Shown: one piece after another, positions 8,584 to 22,123 of the stretch | How positions within the stretch are numbered: the stretch's first letter is position 1 | Layout of the letters: every line of letters starts with the position of its first letter | NCBI RefSeq assembly: GCF_022761015.1 | Contig: NZ_JAKWJQ010000004.1 | Span: 124,001 to 188,000, forward strand | DNA length: 64,000 nt | Direction of reading: 5' to 3' | Origin: Humibacter sp. RRB41 | Lineage (GTDB): Bacteria > Actinomycetota > Actinomycetes > Actinomycetales > Microbacteriaceae | The notes under the pieces: generated by a model | What the model saw: the letters and a program-made list of their open reading frames with translations, nothing else | Databases searched by the model: none | What the model was told of the DNA's origin: nothing | Translations under genes and position numbers: made by a program

Positions 8584-9180
8584 TCAGCGCGCGGCCTTGC
8601 GCGCCGAGATGACTCCGGTGTCGAAGCCGAGCAGGTGCAGGCCGCCGTGGAAACGGGCGTGCTCGATCTTGATGCAGCGGTCCATCACCACGGTGAGGCC
8701 CTTCTGCTCGCCGTAGTAGGCGGCATCCTGATTCCAGATGCCCAGCTGCACCCAGATGGTTGGCGCGCCGACGGCGACGACCTCGTCGATGACCTGCGGG
8801 ATGTCGCTGCCGCGCCGGAACACGTCGACGATGTCGGGCACCTCCGGCAGGTCGGCGAGCGACTTGTACGCGGGTTGGCCGAGGATCGTCTCCGCGTTCG
8901 GGTTCACGAAGTAGACGCGATAGTCGCTGGACTGCTGCAGGTAGGTGCCGACGAAATAGCTCGAGCGTGCCGGATTCGAGGATGCCCCGACGATCGCGAC
9001 CGACTTCGCCGCGCGCAGCAGTCCCAGTCGCTGCTTCGCATCCGGCCCCGTCCACGTGCGCTGCGACCTGAGCAGCTTCGCGAGCGGGGAGTCGGCGGGC
9101 ACCTCGCAGCTGAGGCCGTTGGCGAGTTGCACGAGCGTCTCGTCGACAGCGGGGGCCACGACATCCGTGACGGTGCTCAT
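8584..9180 (-). CDS. CoA-binding domain protein
   Basis: A protein of 198 aa with a Rossmann-type CoA-binding domain (about residues 55-185): SVAIVGASSNPARSSYFVGTYL, YRVYFVNPNAETILGQPAYKSL, VDIVDVFRRGSDIPQVIDE and IWVQLGIWNQDAAYYGEQKGLTVVMDRCIKIEH. This matches the YccU-type family. It overlaps the metY stop codon by one base (TGATG), so the two are translationally coupled. Pairing of this family with O-acetylhomoserine sulfhydrylase is common in actinobacteria, which points to a role near sulfur or CoA metabolism, but no activity is known. Confidence 0.88.
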   Translation of the reverse strand: MSTVTDVVAPAVDETLVQLANGLSCEVPADSPLAKLLRSQRTWTGPDAKQRLGLLRAAKSVAIVGASSNPARSSYFVGTYLQQSSDYRVYFVNPNAETILGQPAYKSLADLPEVPDIVDVFRRGSDIPQVIDEVVAVGAPTIWVQLGIWNQDAAYYGEQKGLTVVMDRCIKIEHARFHGGLHLLGFDTGVISARKAAR

Positions 9181-10472
9181 CAGTCCTCCTTGGTGGCCGC
9201 GGCCAGCGCCTGGTCGAGGTCGTAGATGATGTCTTCCGGGTCTTCGATGCCGACCGAGAGCCGCACCGAGCCGGGCAGCACGCCCGCGTCGATGAGCTGC
9301 TGTTCGCTGAGTTGCGCGTGCGTGGTGGACGCCGGATGGATGATCAGCGTCTTCGCATCGCCGATGTTGGCGAGGTGGCTGGCCAGGTTCACCGACTCGA
9401 TAAGCTTCTGGCCGACCGAGCGTCCGCCGGCGACCTCGAACGTGTACACCGAGCTCGGACCTTTGGGCAGGTATTTCTTCGCGCGTTCGAAGTGCGGATG
9501 CGATTCCAGTCCGGCCCAGTGCACGGCGTCGATGCGCGGGTCGGCCTCGAGCCACTGCGCGACAGCGCGGGCATTGTCGACGTGCGCCTGCATGCGGAAC
9601 GGCAGCGTCTCGACTCCCTGAGCGAGCAGGAATGCAGAGTGCGGTGCGAGCACCGGTCCGATGTCGCGCAGCTGCTCGGCGCGCAGCCGCGTGAGGAAGG
9701 CGTATTCGCCGAAGTTGCCAGACCATTGCAGGTTCCCGTAGGTCGGCACGGGCTGGCCGAAAAGCGGGAAGCGGTCGCTGTGCCAGTCGAAACGTCCGCT
9801 CTCGACGACGACACCGCCGAGCGTGGTGCCGTGACCGCCGAGGAACTTGGTCGCCGAGTGGATGACGACGTCGGCTCCCCACTCGATCGGTCGGTTCAGG
9901 TACGGGGTGGCGATGGTGGAGTCGATGATGAGCGGGATGCCGGCGGCGTGCGCCACGTCGGCGAGACCTGCGATGTCGGCGATCTCGCCCGACGGGTTGG
10001 CGATCGTCTCGGCGAAGATCAGCTTCGTCGTGTCGGTGATCGCCGCGGCGTAGTCGGCGGGATCGGAGCTCTGGATGAACGTGGTCTCCACCCCGAAGCG
10101 CCGCAGCGTCACGTCGAGTTGGGTGATCGACCCGCCGTACAGGTTCGCGGATGCCACGATGTGGTCGCCCGCTCCGGCGAGCGACGCGAACGTGATGTAC
10201 TGCGCCGAGAGTCCGGATGCCGTCGCCACGGCTCCGAGTCCGCCCTCGAGGCTCGCGACGCGCTCCTCGAAGCTGGCGACGGTGGGGTTGGCGAGACGCG
10301 AGTAGATGTTGCCGTACTTCTGCAGGGCGAAGCGGGCCGCGGCATCCGCCGTGTCGTCGAACACGAAGGCGCTCGTCTGATAGATCGGGAGCGCGCGGGC
10401 TCCTGTCACCTGATCGGGGATGTTGCCGGCATGGATCGCACGCGTGCGAAAGCCGAATTCGCGGTCTGCCAC
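9180..10472 (-). CDS. metY: O-acetylhomoserine sulfhydrylase / aminocarboxypropyltransferase
   Basis: A protein of 430 aa of the PLP-dependent Cys/Met metabolism family. It makes homocysteine from O-acetylhomoserine and sulfide. Visible signatures are FGFRTRAIHAGNIPDQVTGA, the YSRLANPTVASFEERVASLEGG motif, and the PLP lysine in HSATKFLGGHGTTLGG. The long insert with SDRFPLFGQPVPTYGNL is typical of MetY rather than MetB. GTG 10472 is chosen because it lies six bases after a TACGGT -10 box; a longer reading to 10523 adds an unconserved arginine-rich stretch. Upstream of and coupled to the CoA-binding gene. Confidence 0.93.
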   Translation of the reverse strand: MADREFGFRTRAIHAGNIPDQVTGARALPIYQTSAFVFDDTADAAARFALQKYGNIYSRLANPTVASFEERVASLEGGLGAVATASGLSAQYITFASLAGAGDHIVASANLYGGSITQLDVTLRRFGVETTFIQSSDPADYAAAITDTTKLIFAETIANPSGEIADIAGLADVAHAAGIPLIIDSTIATPYLNRPIEWGADVVIHSATKFLGGHGTTLGGVVVESGRFDWHSDRFPLFGQPVPTYGNLQWSGNFGEYAFLTRLRAEQLRDIGPVLAPHSAFLLAQGVETLPFRMQAHVDNARAVAQWLEADPRIDAVHWAGLESHPHFERAKKYLPKGPSSVYTFEVAGGRSVGQKLIESVNLASHLANIGDAKTLIIHPASTTHAQLSEQQLIDAGVLPGSVRLSVGIEDPEDIIYDLDQALAAATKED

Positions 10473-10478
10473 CCCGCT

Positions 10479-10484
10479 ACCGTA
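10479..10484 (-). promoter_or_regulatory. -10 box for leaderless metY
   Basis: TACGGT on the minus strand, then six bases (AGCGGG), then GTG 10472. No clear Shine-Dalgarno sequence, so a leaderless mRNA is likely. Confidence 0.5.
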
Positions 10485-10548
10485 ACCGAGTGTCACAGGG
10501 CGTCGACGACGGGCGCGTAACACGGCGTCGCCCGTCGCGTCCTTCGTC

Positions 10549-10650
10549 GGTCGAGTAGCGCCGAGCAGCGCCGCGTATCGAGACCCGTCTGCGTTTGAAT
10601 GCGGTGACGGGGGTCTCGATACGCGTCGCCGTTGGCGGCGCTACTCGACC
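10549..10650. repeat. REP-like palindrome (GGTCGAGTAG family)
   Basis: GGTCGAGTAGCGCCG opens the element and CGGCGCTACTCGACC closes it, with an inner pair CGTATCGAGACCC / GGGTCTCGATACG. The whole can fold into one long hairpin. A relative is present at 26161-26276. It lies in the gap between metY (upstream side) and the sedolisin gene, whose stop is 10 bp away, and may end transcription of the latter. Confidence 0.85.
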
Positions 10651-10659
10651 ACCGGGTGG

Positions 10660-12222
10660 CTACTCGAGTGCCGTCAGCAGCGCGGCGCCGTTCGGTACAC
10701 CGAGGCCGGTGCAGGCATCCCAGCCGGCTCTCGCCTGGTAGGCGCCGTTGCCGCCGACGACGATGTCGCGGAATCCCGGAGCCGTCGCCGTCGCTGTAGC
10801 GCGGGGATACAGGGTGAGCTGCAGCAGCCCGACGCGCTTTCCCGTCGCTTCGACGAGGCGCGCCGCGAGCGCAGCCCAGAGCGGAGCAACGGCGCTGGTG
10901 CCGCCGATCACGGTGTCCGTGCCGTCCACGCGCACCCGATAGCCGGTCTGCGGATCGGCGTCGCCCGCGACATCCGGAACGCCGCGGCCGCCGAAGCCGG
11001 ATGCCGTCACCGGCACCCCGACACCGGCCTGCCAGGACGGAACGGCGAACGCGTCGCTCACCCCGCCGCCGGTCGCGCCACGGCCCGCCCCGTCGTTCCA
11101 CACCGTCTCGGACGTCACCTTCCCGGTCGCGGTGTCGGCTTTCAGGCTCGTTCCCCCGCACGCCAGGATGTGCGGGCTCGACGCGGGGAAGTCGACGTGC
11201 GGCTTGCCGTCCGTGACGCGGTCGGAGCTGCCGTCGTCGCCCGCCGCCGCCGTGACGGTCACGCCGAGGGCCGCGGCGTCGACGAGGGCGTCGTCGAACG
11301 CTGCGCGGGCCTGTGCGGTCCAGGCATCCTCACTCTCGCCCCAGCTGATGCTGATCGCGTCGGGCGTGGGATCGGCATGGGCGGCCTGAGACACGGCATC
11401 GACGAAGCCGGCATCGGTGTTGGGCGCGAAATACACCAGGATGTTCGCCGCCGGCGCCAGCGCGCCGATCACCTCGATGTCGAGCAGAACCTCCCCGTCG
11501 GCGCCGTTCGGGTCGCCTCCCGGCGCGTTCGCCGCACCGTCGACCCCCACGGCCGTCACCTTCGGAACGGCGAGCCCGAGTTCGCCGAAGTACGCGTCGA
11601 GGTCGGCCTGGTCGAAGCCGCCCCCGAGCTCGATGATCGCGATCGTGCGGCCCGATCCGTCAGTACCGGTCGGGAAGTCATAGACCGCGCCGACCTGCAC
11701 CGGCGTGTAGCTGACCGAAGCGGATGCCGCAGGCACGGCCACGAAGTGAGCCGTCGCCTGGGGACGATCATCGAGCCCGAGCACGGCGACGACGCGCTCG
11801 TGCATGCCCTCCGGCACGCTCAGGGATCCGCTGCGCTGCCGGAACGTCGAGGCGCTGCCGCCAGCTGGATCGTGGCTGACGTTCTGCAGCTCGGTGCCGA
11901 AGAGCGTGCGCACCACGCTCGCCGTGGCCCTGATGCGGATGCGCCGTTCGCCCGGGTCGACGCTCAACACCTCGGCGCCGGCCGCACGTGCCTCGGCGAC
12001 GACGGCGTCGACATCCGCCTGGTCTGCTCCGTAGAGGCGCACGAACTCCTCTCGCGAGATCGGATTCTGCAGCACCTCGTCGGGCACTGGTTGCCGTCTG
12101 CGGAGGACGAGCGTCGCCTCGATCGGTTCGTCGTCACCGAGGGGTGCGGCCGGCGTGACGGCCGGGACGGGGATGCGATCGCTGCCGGGGAGTTCAGGTC
12201 GCGGTGTGTTTTCGTCGGTCAT
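10660..12222 (-). CDS. S53 family (sedolisin/kumamolisin-like) serine peptidase
   Basis: A protein of 520 aa with a pro-peptide activation domain (about residues 25-160) and an S53 catalytic domain. The triad can be read: E244 and D248 in GEVLLDIE, S443 in GGTSAVAP, and the oxyanion aspartate D329 in TAAAGDDGSS. A C-terminal calcium-site segment (FRDIVVGGNGAYQARAGWD) is present. Such enzymes are acid-active endopeptidases that mature by self-cleavage. The N-terminus is polar with no signal peptide, so the export route is unclear. It is a single gene, starting about 45 bp from the stop of the mannosyltransferase gene. Confidence 0.93.
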   Translation of the reverse strand: MTDENTPRPELPGSDRIPVPAVTPAAPLGDDEPIEATLVLRRRQPVPDEVLQNPISREEFVRLYGADQADVDAVVAEARAAGAEVLSVDPGERRIRIRATASVVRTLFGTELQNVSHDPAGGSASTFRQRSGSLSVPEGMHERVVAVLGLDDRPQATAHFVAVPAASASVSYTPVQVGAVYDFPTGTDGSGRTIAIIELGGGFDQADLDAYFGELGLAVPKVTAVGVDGAANAPGGDPNGADGEVLLDIEVIGALAPAANILVYFAPNTDAGFVDAVSQAAHADPTPDAISISWGESEDAWTAQARAAFDDALVDAAALGVTVTAAAGDDGSSDRVTDGKPHVDFPASSPHILACGGTSLKADTATGKVTSETVWNDGAGRGATGGGVSDAFAVPSWQAGVGVPVTASGFGGRGVPDVAGDADPQTGYRVRVDGTDTVIGGTSAVAPLWAALAARLVEATGKRVGLLQLTLYPRATATATAPGFRDIVVGGNGAYQARAGWDACTGLGVPNGAALLTALE

Positions 12223-12268
12223 GACTCAGGGCTACCACCGGGGGCGGACATCGCGACAGGGGCAGAGG

Positions 12269-13894
12269 TCAAATCCAGCCCAGCGTGCCGATCCCCGTCG
12301 TCACGTTCGGCAGCCACATGTGGATCTGCCAGTACCAGAACGGGATCTGCATGCCCGTCCAGATCGGGTAGAAGAACACCGAGACCGCGGCGATCACCAC
12401 GACGAAGACCGCGAGCAGGCTGAGGCCCCTGGTTCTTCGATAGGTGTCGTCCGTGGCCTTGCCGACTATCAGCGCGAACACCGCGGCGAGTGCCAGGTAA
12501 AGGTAGGGGGCGAACGCTATCGAGTAGAAGGTGAAGATCGTGCGACCGGTATAGAGGAGCCACGGCAGGTAGCCGGCGGCGAGACCGGCGAGGATGAGCC
12601 CGTATCGCCAGTCGCGATAGCGGATCAGTCGGTAGATGAGGTAGATCACGGCAGCGGTTCCCGCCCACCAGATGATCGGATTGCCGAGATCGGTGATGGC
12701 GGAGGAGCAGCCGCCGGGTGCGGTGCATCCGTCGACGCCGTACTTCGTGCCGACGTAGTACATGCTCGTCGGGCGCAACTGAAGCAGCCAGGTCAGCGGG
12801 TTCGACTGGTACGGGTGCGGCGTATGCAGGTTGATCGAGTACCCGTACATCTCCGCCTGGTAGTGCCAGAGGTTCTGGGCCCAGTTCGGCACCCAGGAGA
12901 GGCCGCCCGTCCACTTCACGCCCGGTGTGGTCTGCACCCAATCGCGGTAGTAGCCGCCGCGGTTCAGCAGCCAGCCACTCCACGTGGCGATGTAGGTGGC
13001 GAACGCGAGTGGGACCATCAGCACGAACGTGACGATGCCGCCCTTGACGACGCCGCCTTCCGGCCACAGGCGGATGCCCGAGCGACGTCTCCCCAGAACG
13101 TCCACAAGCACGACGTACACAGCGAAGAACGCGAGAAAGTAGAAGCCGGTCCACTTCACGCCCGCATCGAGACCGAGCAGGATGCCGGCCACGATCAGCC
13201 ACGGACGCCACCACAGCCACGGCCCCCAGCCGATCCTGAGGCCGGCGGCCTCCCTGGCGGCGATCCACGCGGCCAGCCGTCTCTCCCGCCACGATCGATC
13301 GAGCAGCACGCACAGAAAGGCGAGCAGTGCGAGGAACATCACGGAGTTGTCGAGGATGGCGACGCGGCTCATCACGATCGCGTTGCCGTCGACCGCCATG
13401 ATGAAGCCGGCGAGCGTGGCGATCAACGTCGAACGGAACAGCATCTTCGCTATCACCATCAGCACGACGACGGCGAGGATGCCCACCACGGCAGTGCTGA
13501 TACGCCAGCCCACGGTGTTCTGCGCGCCGAAGACGGCGAGGCCGACAGCGATCATCCATTTGCCGAACGGCGGATGCGCCACGAACTCCGGATCGTTCGA
13601 GTACGAGTCCACATCGCCGTCGGCGAATTGGGCGTCGACGTTCGCGGGCCAAGCCGCCTCCCAGCCCTTGTGCATGATGGTCCAGGCGTCCTTCACGTAG
13701 AAGGTCTCGTCGAACACGAGGGCGTGCGGATCGCCGAGCGCCCACAACCGCGCCACCGCGGCGATCAGCGTGACCACGACGGGCAGCCCCCAGTTGTACC
13801 AGCGCAGCTTCGCCGGGGTGTTGACCACGCGCGCGAACCATCTGTCGAGGCGTGTACCGGTGGGTTCCTGCCAGCTCGCGCGCTCGTGAGTCAC
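12269..13894 (-). CDS. pmt: Dolichyl-phosphate-mannose-protein mannosyltransferase (PMT)
   Basis: A protein of 541 aa, a polytopic GT39 enzyme that transfers mannose from polyprenyl-phosphate-mannose to Ser/Thr of secreted proteins at the membrane. The first outer loop carries the catalytic DE motif (ALVFDETFYVKDAW), followed by HPPFGKWMIAVGL, and the C-terminal PMT_4TMC part ends in WLPNVTTGIGTLGWI. Length and order match the actinobacterial Pmt (Rv1002c type). GTG 13894 is chosen because TAGCAT lies seven bases upstream. It is divergent from rsmI as in mycobacteria. Confidence 0.95.
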   Translation of the reverse strand: MTHERASWQEPTGTRLDRWFARVVNTPAKLRWYNWGLPVVVTLIAAVARLWALGDPHALVFDETFYVKDAWTIMHKGWEAAWPANVDAQFADGDVDSYSNDPEFVAHPPFGKWMIAVGLAVFGAQNTVGWRISTAVVGILAVVVLMVIAKMLFRSTLIATLAGFIMAVDGNAIVMSRVAILDNSVMFLALLAFLCVLLDRSWRERRLAAWIAAREAAGLRIGWGPWLWWRPWLIVAGILLGLDAGVKWTGFYFLAFFAVYVVLVDVLGRRRSGIRLWPEGGVVKGGIVTFVLMVPLAFATYIATWSGWLLNRGGYYRDWVQTTPGVKWTGGLSWVPNWAQNLWHYQAEMYGYSINLHTPHPYQSNPLTWLLQLRPTSMYYVGTKYGVDGCTAPGGCSSAITDLGNPIIWWAGTAAVIYLIYRLIRYRDWRYGLILAGLAAGYLPWLLYTGRTIFTFYSIAFAPYLYLALAAVFALIVGKATDDTYRRTRGLSLLAVFVVVIAAVSVFFYPIWTGMQIPFWYWQIHMWLPNVTTGIGTLGWI

Positions 13895-13901
13895 GACGGC
13901 A

Positions 13902-13911
13902 ATGCTATGAC
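13902..13911. promoter_or_regulatory. Overlapping back-to-back -10 boxes for pmt and rsmI
   Basis: On the minus strand TAGCAT (13907-13902) lies seven bases before the pmt GTG at 13894. On the plus strand TATGAC (13906-13911) lies seven bases before GTG 13919 of rsmI. The two boxes overlap by two bases and both genes lack a Shine-Dalgarno site, so two leaderless mRNAs probably start 24 bp apart in opposite directions. Confidence 0.5.
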
Positions 13912-13918
13912 TGGACAC

Positions 13919-14743
13919 GTGATCATCCTCGCGGCGACGCCTATCGGAAATCTGGGCGACGCCTCCCGCCGGCTCGTCGAAGCGCTCGAGACGGCATCCG
14001 TCGTCGCCGCGGAAGACACCCGAGTCGCCAACCGCCTGCTGCAGGGTCTCGGTGTCACGAACCGGCCGCGGCTGGTGGCGATGCACGATCACAACGAGCG
14101 AGAGCGGGCGGGCGAGCTCGTCGAGCTTGCGCGCGACGCCGACCTGCTCGTGCTGTCGGATGCCGGCATGCCCACGGTCTCTGACCCCGGCTACCACCTT
14201 GTGCTGGCGGCCATCGAGGCCGGTGTCGAGGTCACTGTGATTCCCGGTCCGAGTGCCGTGCTCGCTGCGCTCGCCGTCTCCGGGCTGCCGACGGACCGCT
14301 TCACGTTCGAGGGGTTCCTGCCGCGCAAGGCGGGGGAGCGGGCATCCGTTCTCGGATCGCTCGGCGACGAGCGCCGCACGATGGTGTTCTTCGAGTCGCC
14401 GAACCGGCTCGCGGACTCGCTGGCCGCGATCGCGCACGTGCTCGGGGCATCCCGTCGCGTCGTGGTGTGCCGGGAACTCACCAAGCTGCACGAAGAGGTC
14501 AAACGTGGCACGGCTGCGGAGCTCGCCGAGTGGGCTGCGGGGGGCGTGCGAGGCGAGATCGTGGTGGTGGTCGCTGGTGCCGTGGCTCGCACCGTCGACC
14601 TGGCCACCGCCGTGCAGGAGGTGCTGTTGCTCACGGCCACGGGGGAGAGCCTGAAGGATGCTTCGGCATCCGTGTCTGCGGCTACCGGACTGTCCCGCCG
14701 TGCGCTCTACGAGGCGGCGCTGAAGGAGCGCAGCAACAGGTAA
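13919..14743 (+). CDS. rsmI: 16S rRNA (cytidine-1402-2'-O)-methyltransferase
   Basis: A protein of 274 aa of the tetrapyrrole-methylase superfamily that 2'-O-methylates C1402 in the decoding centre of 16S rRNA. Signatures are IILAATPIGNLGDAS at the start, VAAEDTRVANRLL, LVLSDAGMPTVSDPGYHLV, and VTVIPGPSAVLAALAVSGLPTDRFTFEGFLPRKAGER. Start choice: an in-frame ATG at 13907 adds four residues, but that ATG lies inside a TATGAC -10 box. GTG 13919 gives the usual N-terminus and a leaderless mRNA. Divergent from pmt. Confidence 0.94.
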   Translation: MIILAATPIGNLGDASRRLVEALETASVVAAEDTRVANRLLQGLGVTNRPRLVAMHDHNERERAGELVELARDADLLVLSDAGMPTVSDPGYHLVLAAIEAGVEVTVIPGPSAVLAALAVSGLPTDRFTFEGFLPRKAGERASVLGSLGDERRTMVFFESPNRLADSLAAIAHVLGASRRVVVCRELTKLHEEVKRGTAAELAEWAAGGVRGEIVVVVAGAVARTVDLATAVQEVLLLTATGESLKDASASVSAATGLSRRALYEAALKERSNR

Positions 14744-14787
14744 CGTGGCAGGAGCTTCACCGCCGCCCCCACCTTACGGAAGTACCG

Positions 14788-15837
14788 ATGCCTCAACCCC
14801 AGGGCGCCCACCTCGTGGGCAGCGTCAACTACGACGACGCCGAGACGACGATGCGCAGGGCCGCGACGCTTCTCGGAGACCGGCTTAAGCGCATCCCCGA
14901 CGGCGAGCCGGGCAGACGGTTCCACTGGATCATGTGGCAGCCTGACATCCTCGGTCAGGCAGAGGGCATCGAGCGGGTCGGCGAGCATCCGATTCCGCTG
15001 CGCATGCTGGATGCCCGCCCGCTTCGCGTCTCCGATGGCGTCGACCCGGCGAGCATCGAGTTCCCGCCGCTGGGTTACGCGCACGCTGCAGAGGAGTCGT
15101 ATGCGATCTTCAACAGACTCCGCGACGAAGGGGTGATCGCGCCCGGCACCAAGTTCCAGGTGTCGCTTCCCACGCCGCTCGCCGTCGTCGGCGCGTACTT
15201 CCCGTTCGAACAGCGTGCTGCGATCGAACCTGTGTATCGCGACGCCATGTATCGCGAGCTCGATGCGATTCTCGACACCGTTCCGCACGACGATCTCGCC
15301 ATCCAGTGGGACAACGCCGTGGAGTTCGGCATCATCGAAAACACCGCACCTCGCGGTGGCGGTGCGGCGTCGTGGTGGGGTGACGACGTGTGGACGGGTC
15401 TCACGAAGCGGTCTGCGGAGCAGGCATCTCGTGTTCCAGACGACGTCGAGGTCGGATTCCACCTCTGCTACGGCGACGTCGCCGAGAAGCACTTCATCGA
15501 GCCGACCGACGCCGGCAACCTGGTGCGCTTCGCGAACATGGTGACGAAGGCAGCGAGCCGTCCGATCAGTTGGATCCACCTGCCCGTGCCGATCGAGCGC
15601 GACGACGACGCGTACTTCGCACCGTTGGACGGTCTCGAGCTGTCAGACGAGACCGAACTGTATCTCGGTCTCGTGCACCGTGAAGACGGCGTCGAGGGCG
15701 CCCAGCGGCGCATCGCCGCCGCGCTGCCGCATACACCTGTGTTCGGCGTGGCGACGGAGTGCGGCATCGGTCGAGCGCCGTCGGGCACCACCGACGGCAT
15801 CCTGAGCACCCACGCCGAGGTCGCCGCCCCCTGGTGA
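14788..15837 (+). CDS. UROD/MetE-like TIM-barrel protein, unknown function
   Basis: A protein of 349 aa beginning MPQPQGAHLVGSVNYDDAETTMRRAA. It resembles the C-terminal barrel of cobalamin-independent methionine synthase in its fold pattern (HLVGSVN at strand 1, LAIQWDNAVEFG, EVGFHLCYGD, ISWIHLPVPIERDDDAY, ATECGIGR at the end). The CECG-type ending (ATECGIGR) keeps one cysteine, as in such relatives. It is about half the length of MetE, so it lacks the N-terminal barrel and is probably not a classical methionine synthase. Substrate unknown. Confidence 0.75.
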   Translation: MPQPQGAHLVGSVNYDDAETTMRRAATLLGDRLKRIPDGEPGRRFHWIMWQPDILGQAEGIERVGEHPIPLRMLDARPLRVSDGVDPASIEFPPLGYAHAAEESYAIFNRLRDEGVIAPGTKFQVSLPTPLAVVGAYFPFEQRAAIEPVYRDAMYRELDAILDTVPHDDLAIQWDNAVEFGIIENTAPRGGGAASWWGDDVWTGLTKRSAEQASRVPDDVEVGFHLCYGDVAEKHFIEPTDAGNLVRFANMVTKAASRPISWIHLPVPIERDDDAYFAPLDGLELSDETELYLGLVHREDGVEGAQRRIAAALPHTPVFGVATECGIGRAPSGTTDGILSTHAEVAAPW

Positions 15838-15938
15838 CGGGGCTGCCCCGCCACCACCTTCTTTCGAGTCGCTCGTTGCACCACCACAGACAGATCGTCT
15901 GACACGTCAGCGATCATGGATCCTGCATCGAGCACGAA

Positions 15939-16337
15939 TCAGGGCGTGAAAGGCGTGAGGCAGAACGGATGCCCGGCTGGGTCCAGCATGACAACCCATC
16001 GCGGATCTGGTTGAACATCGGCGACGGTCGCACCGTGGGCAATGGCAAAAGCGGCCTGGTCTTCGAGATCGAGATCGGGACCGCTCAAGTCCAGGTGAAC
16101 GATCGACGCGCCGGGCCACACGGGCTTCACGTACGGATCGACTCGTTGGGCGATCAAGACATACCCTCCAACACGCACGGCCGCGGCCGCGCCCGTGCGC
16201 CAGACGATCGAGCCATCGAGAAGCGCGGCATAGAAGCCAGCAAGCTCATCGTGATCCGCGCAGTCCAGCGACACCGCGACGACGGCTAACGACCCGTGAC
16301 GTTCTTCCACGCTCAGACCATACCTTCGGCCACACAT
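15939..16337 (-). CDS. VOC (glyoxalase/dioxygenase-fold) family protein
   Basis: A protein of up to 132 aa with the vicinal-oxygen-chelate pattern of two beta-alpha-beta-beta-beta modules: VAVSLDCADHDELAGFYAALLDGSIVWRTG, then SIVHLDLSGPDLDLEDQAAFAIAHGATV, ending WVVMLDPAGHPFCLTPF. This is the common glyoxalase-like form. The start is uncertain: ATG 16337 has no good ribosome site and a GTG at 16310 would shorten it by nine residues. Convergent with the MetE-like gene, with about 100 bp between them that include only a weak hairpin. Confidence 0.82.
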   Translation of the reverse strand: MCGRRYGLSVEERHGSLAVVAVSLDCADHDELAGFYAALLDGSIVWRTGAAAAVRVGGYVLIAQRVDPYVKPVWPGASIVHLDLSGPDLDLEDQAAFAIAHGATVADVQPDPRWVVMLDPAGHPFCLTPFTP

Positions 16338-16471
16338 TCACGAACGCAACGCGATCCTCTTCTGAAACTCGGAACCGAGACCCGTCGCTTTCGGGTAGCA
16401 CTGTCCGTGGGCATCCTCGGTAGGAACGGACGAGAAGTGCGACGTGAACGTGCTCTGGGGCTGAGCAGAGC

Positions 16472-21157
<4,686 letters not shown>

Positions 21158-21158
<1 letters not shown>

Positions 21159-22123
21159 TGACCGATACCCAAAGGCGGACGGCCATCGGGCCCGACGCCG
21201 GATCGGCGGCGCCGACTCCGCGTCGGCGCCGCCGGCTGCGGCGGCTGACCAAGCGGGATCGCGTGCTGTTGATCGTGCTGCTCGGCATTCCGCTGCTCGC
21301 AGATCTGGCGTTCGTCTGGTTCCCTGCCGTGACGAGCGTCGTGCTCTCCTTCACGAGTTGGAACGGCGTCGGCGCCATCCAACCCTGGGTCGGCACGCAG
21401 GAGTACAAGTTCGCCTTCACGGTCGACCCGCAGTTCTGGCCCGCCGTGCTGCACAACGTGATCTGGATCCTGGTTTTCGGTCTGATCGCGACTCCGCTGG
21501 GCATGCTGATCGCGGTGATCCTCGACCGCAACTTGAAGGGCAGCCGCATCTACCAGAGCGTGTTCTTCATGCCGGTCATGCTCTCTCTCGCCCTGATCGG
21601 CATCATCTGGGAGCTGATGTACTCGCAGAACTTCGGGCTCATCAACACACTGCTGGGTCGTACCGGCGGCGACGCCATCAACTGGATCGGCAACCCGAAC
21701 TTGAACCTGGGCGCGGTGCTCGTTGCGGCGTCCTGGCGTCAGGTCGGGTACGTGATGATCCTGTACTTAGCAGGTCTGAAGGGTGTGGACACGTCGCTGC
21801 GTGAGGCAGCGCAGATCGACGGCGCCAACCCGTGGCAGACCTTCTGGCGCGTCATCTTCCCGGTGCTCAAACCGATCAACGTCGTGATCATCGTGATCAC
21901 GGTGATCGAGTCGCTGCGGGCCTACGACATCATCTACATCATGAGCCACGGCACAGTGCTGCCTGGCCTCGAGCTGCTGTCCATGCTGGTGACGCAGTAC
22001 ATCATCGGGCAGACCACCCGGATCGGGTACGGGTCTGCGTTGGCCACGGTGTTGCTGGTCATCTCGCTCGTTCCGATCATCATCTTCCTCGTTCAGTCGT
22101 TCCGGAAAGAGGACAAAGCATGA
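21158..22123 (+). CDS. Sugar ABC transporter permease (UgpA/MalF-like)
   Basis: A protein of 321 aa with six membrane helices and the cytoplasmic EAA loop (LREAAQIDGANPWQTFWRVIFPVLKP) that docks on the ATPase. The start codon overlaps the previous stop as TGATG. A basic N-terminal tail (RRRRRLRRLTKRDR) precedes helix 1. It forms a heterodimer with the next gene's product. Confidence 0.93.

Noticed and set aside
12155-13906. N-terminal extension of RsmI (total 862 aa frame)
   Set aside because: It is antisense to pmt; the family N-terminus begins at 13919.
15887-15901. Terminator hairpin CAGACAGATCGTCTG
   Set aside because: The stem is only five pairs and there is no T-run; too weak to annotate.
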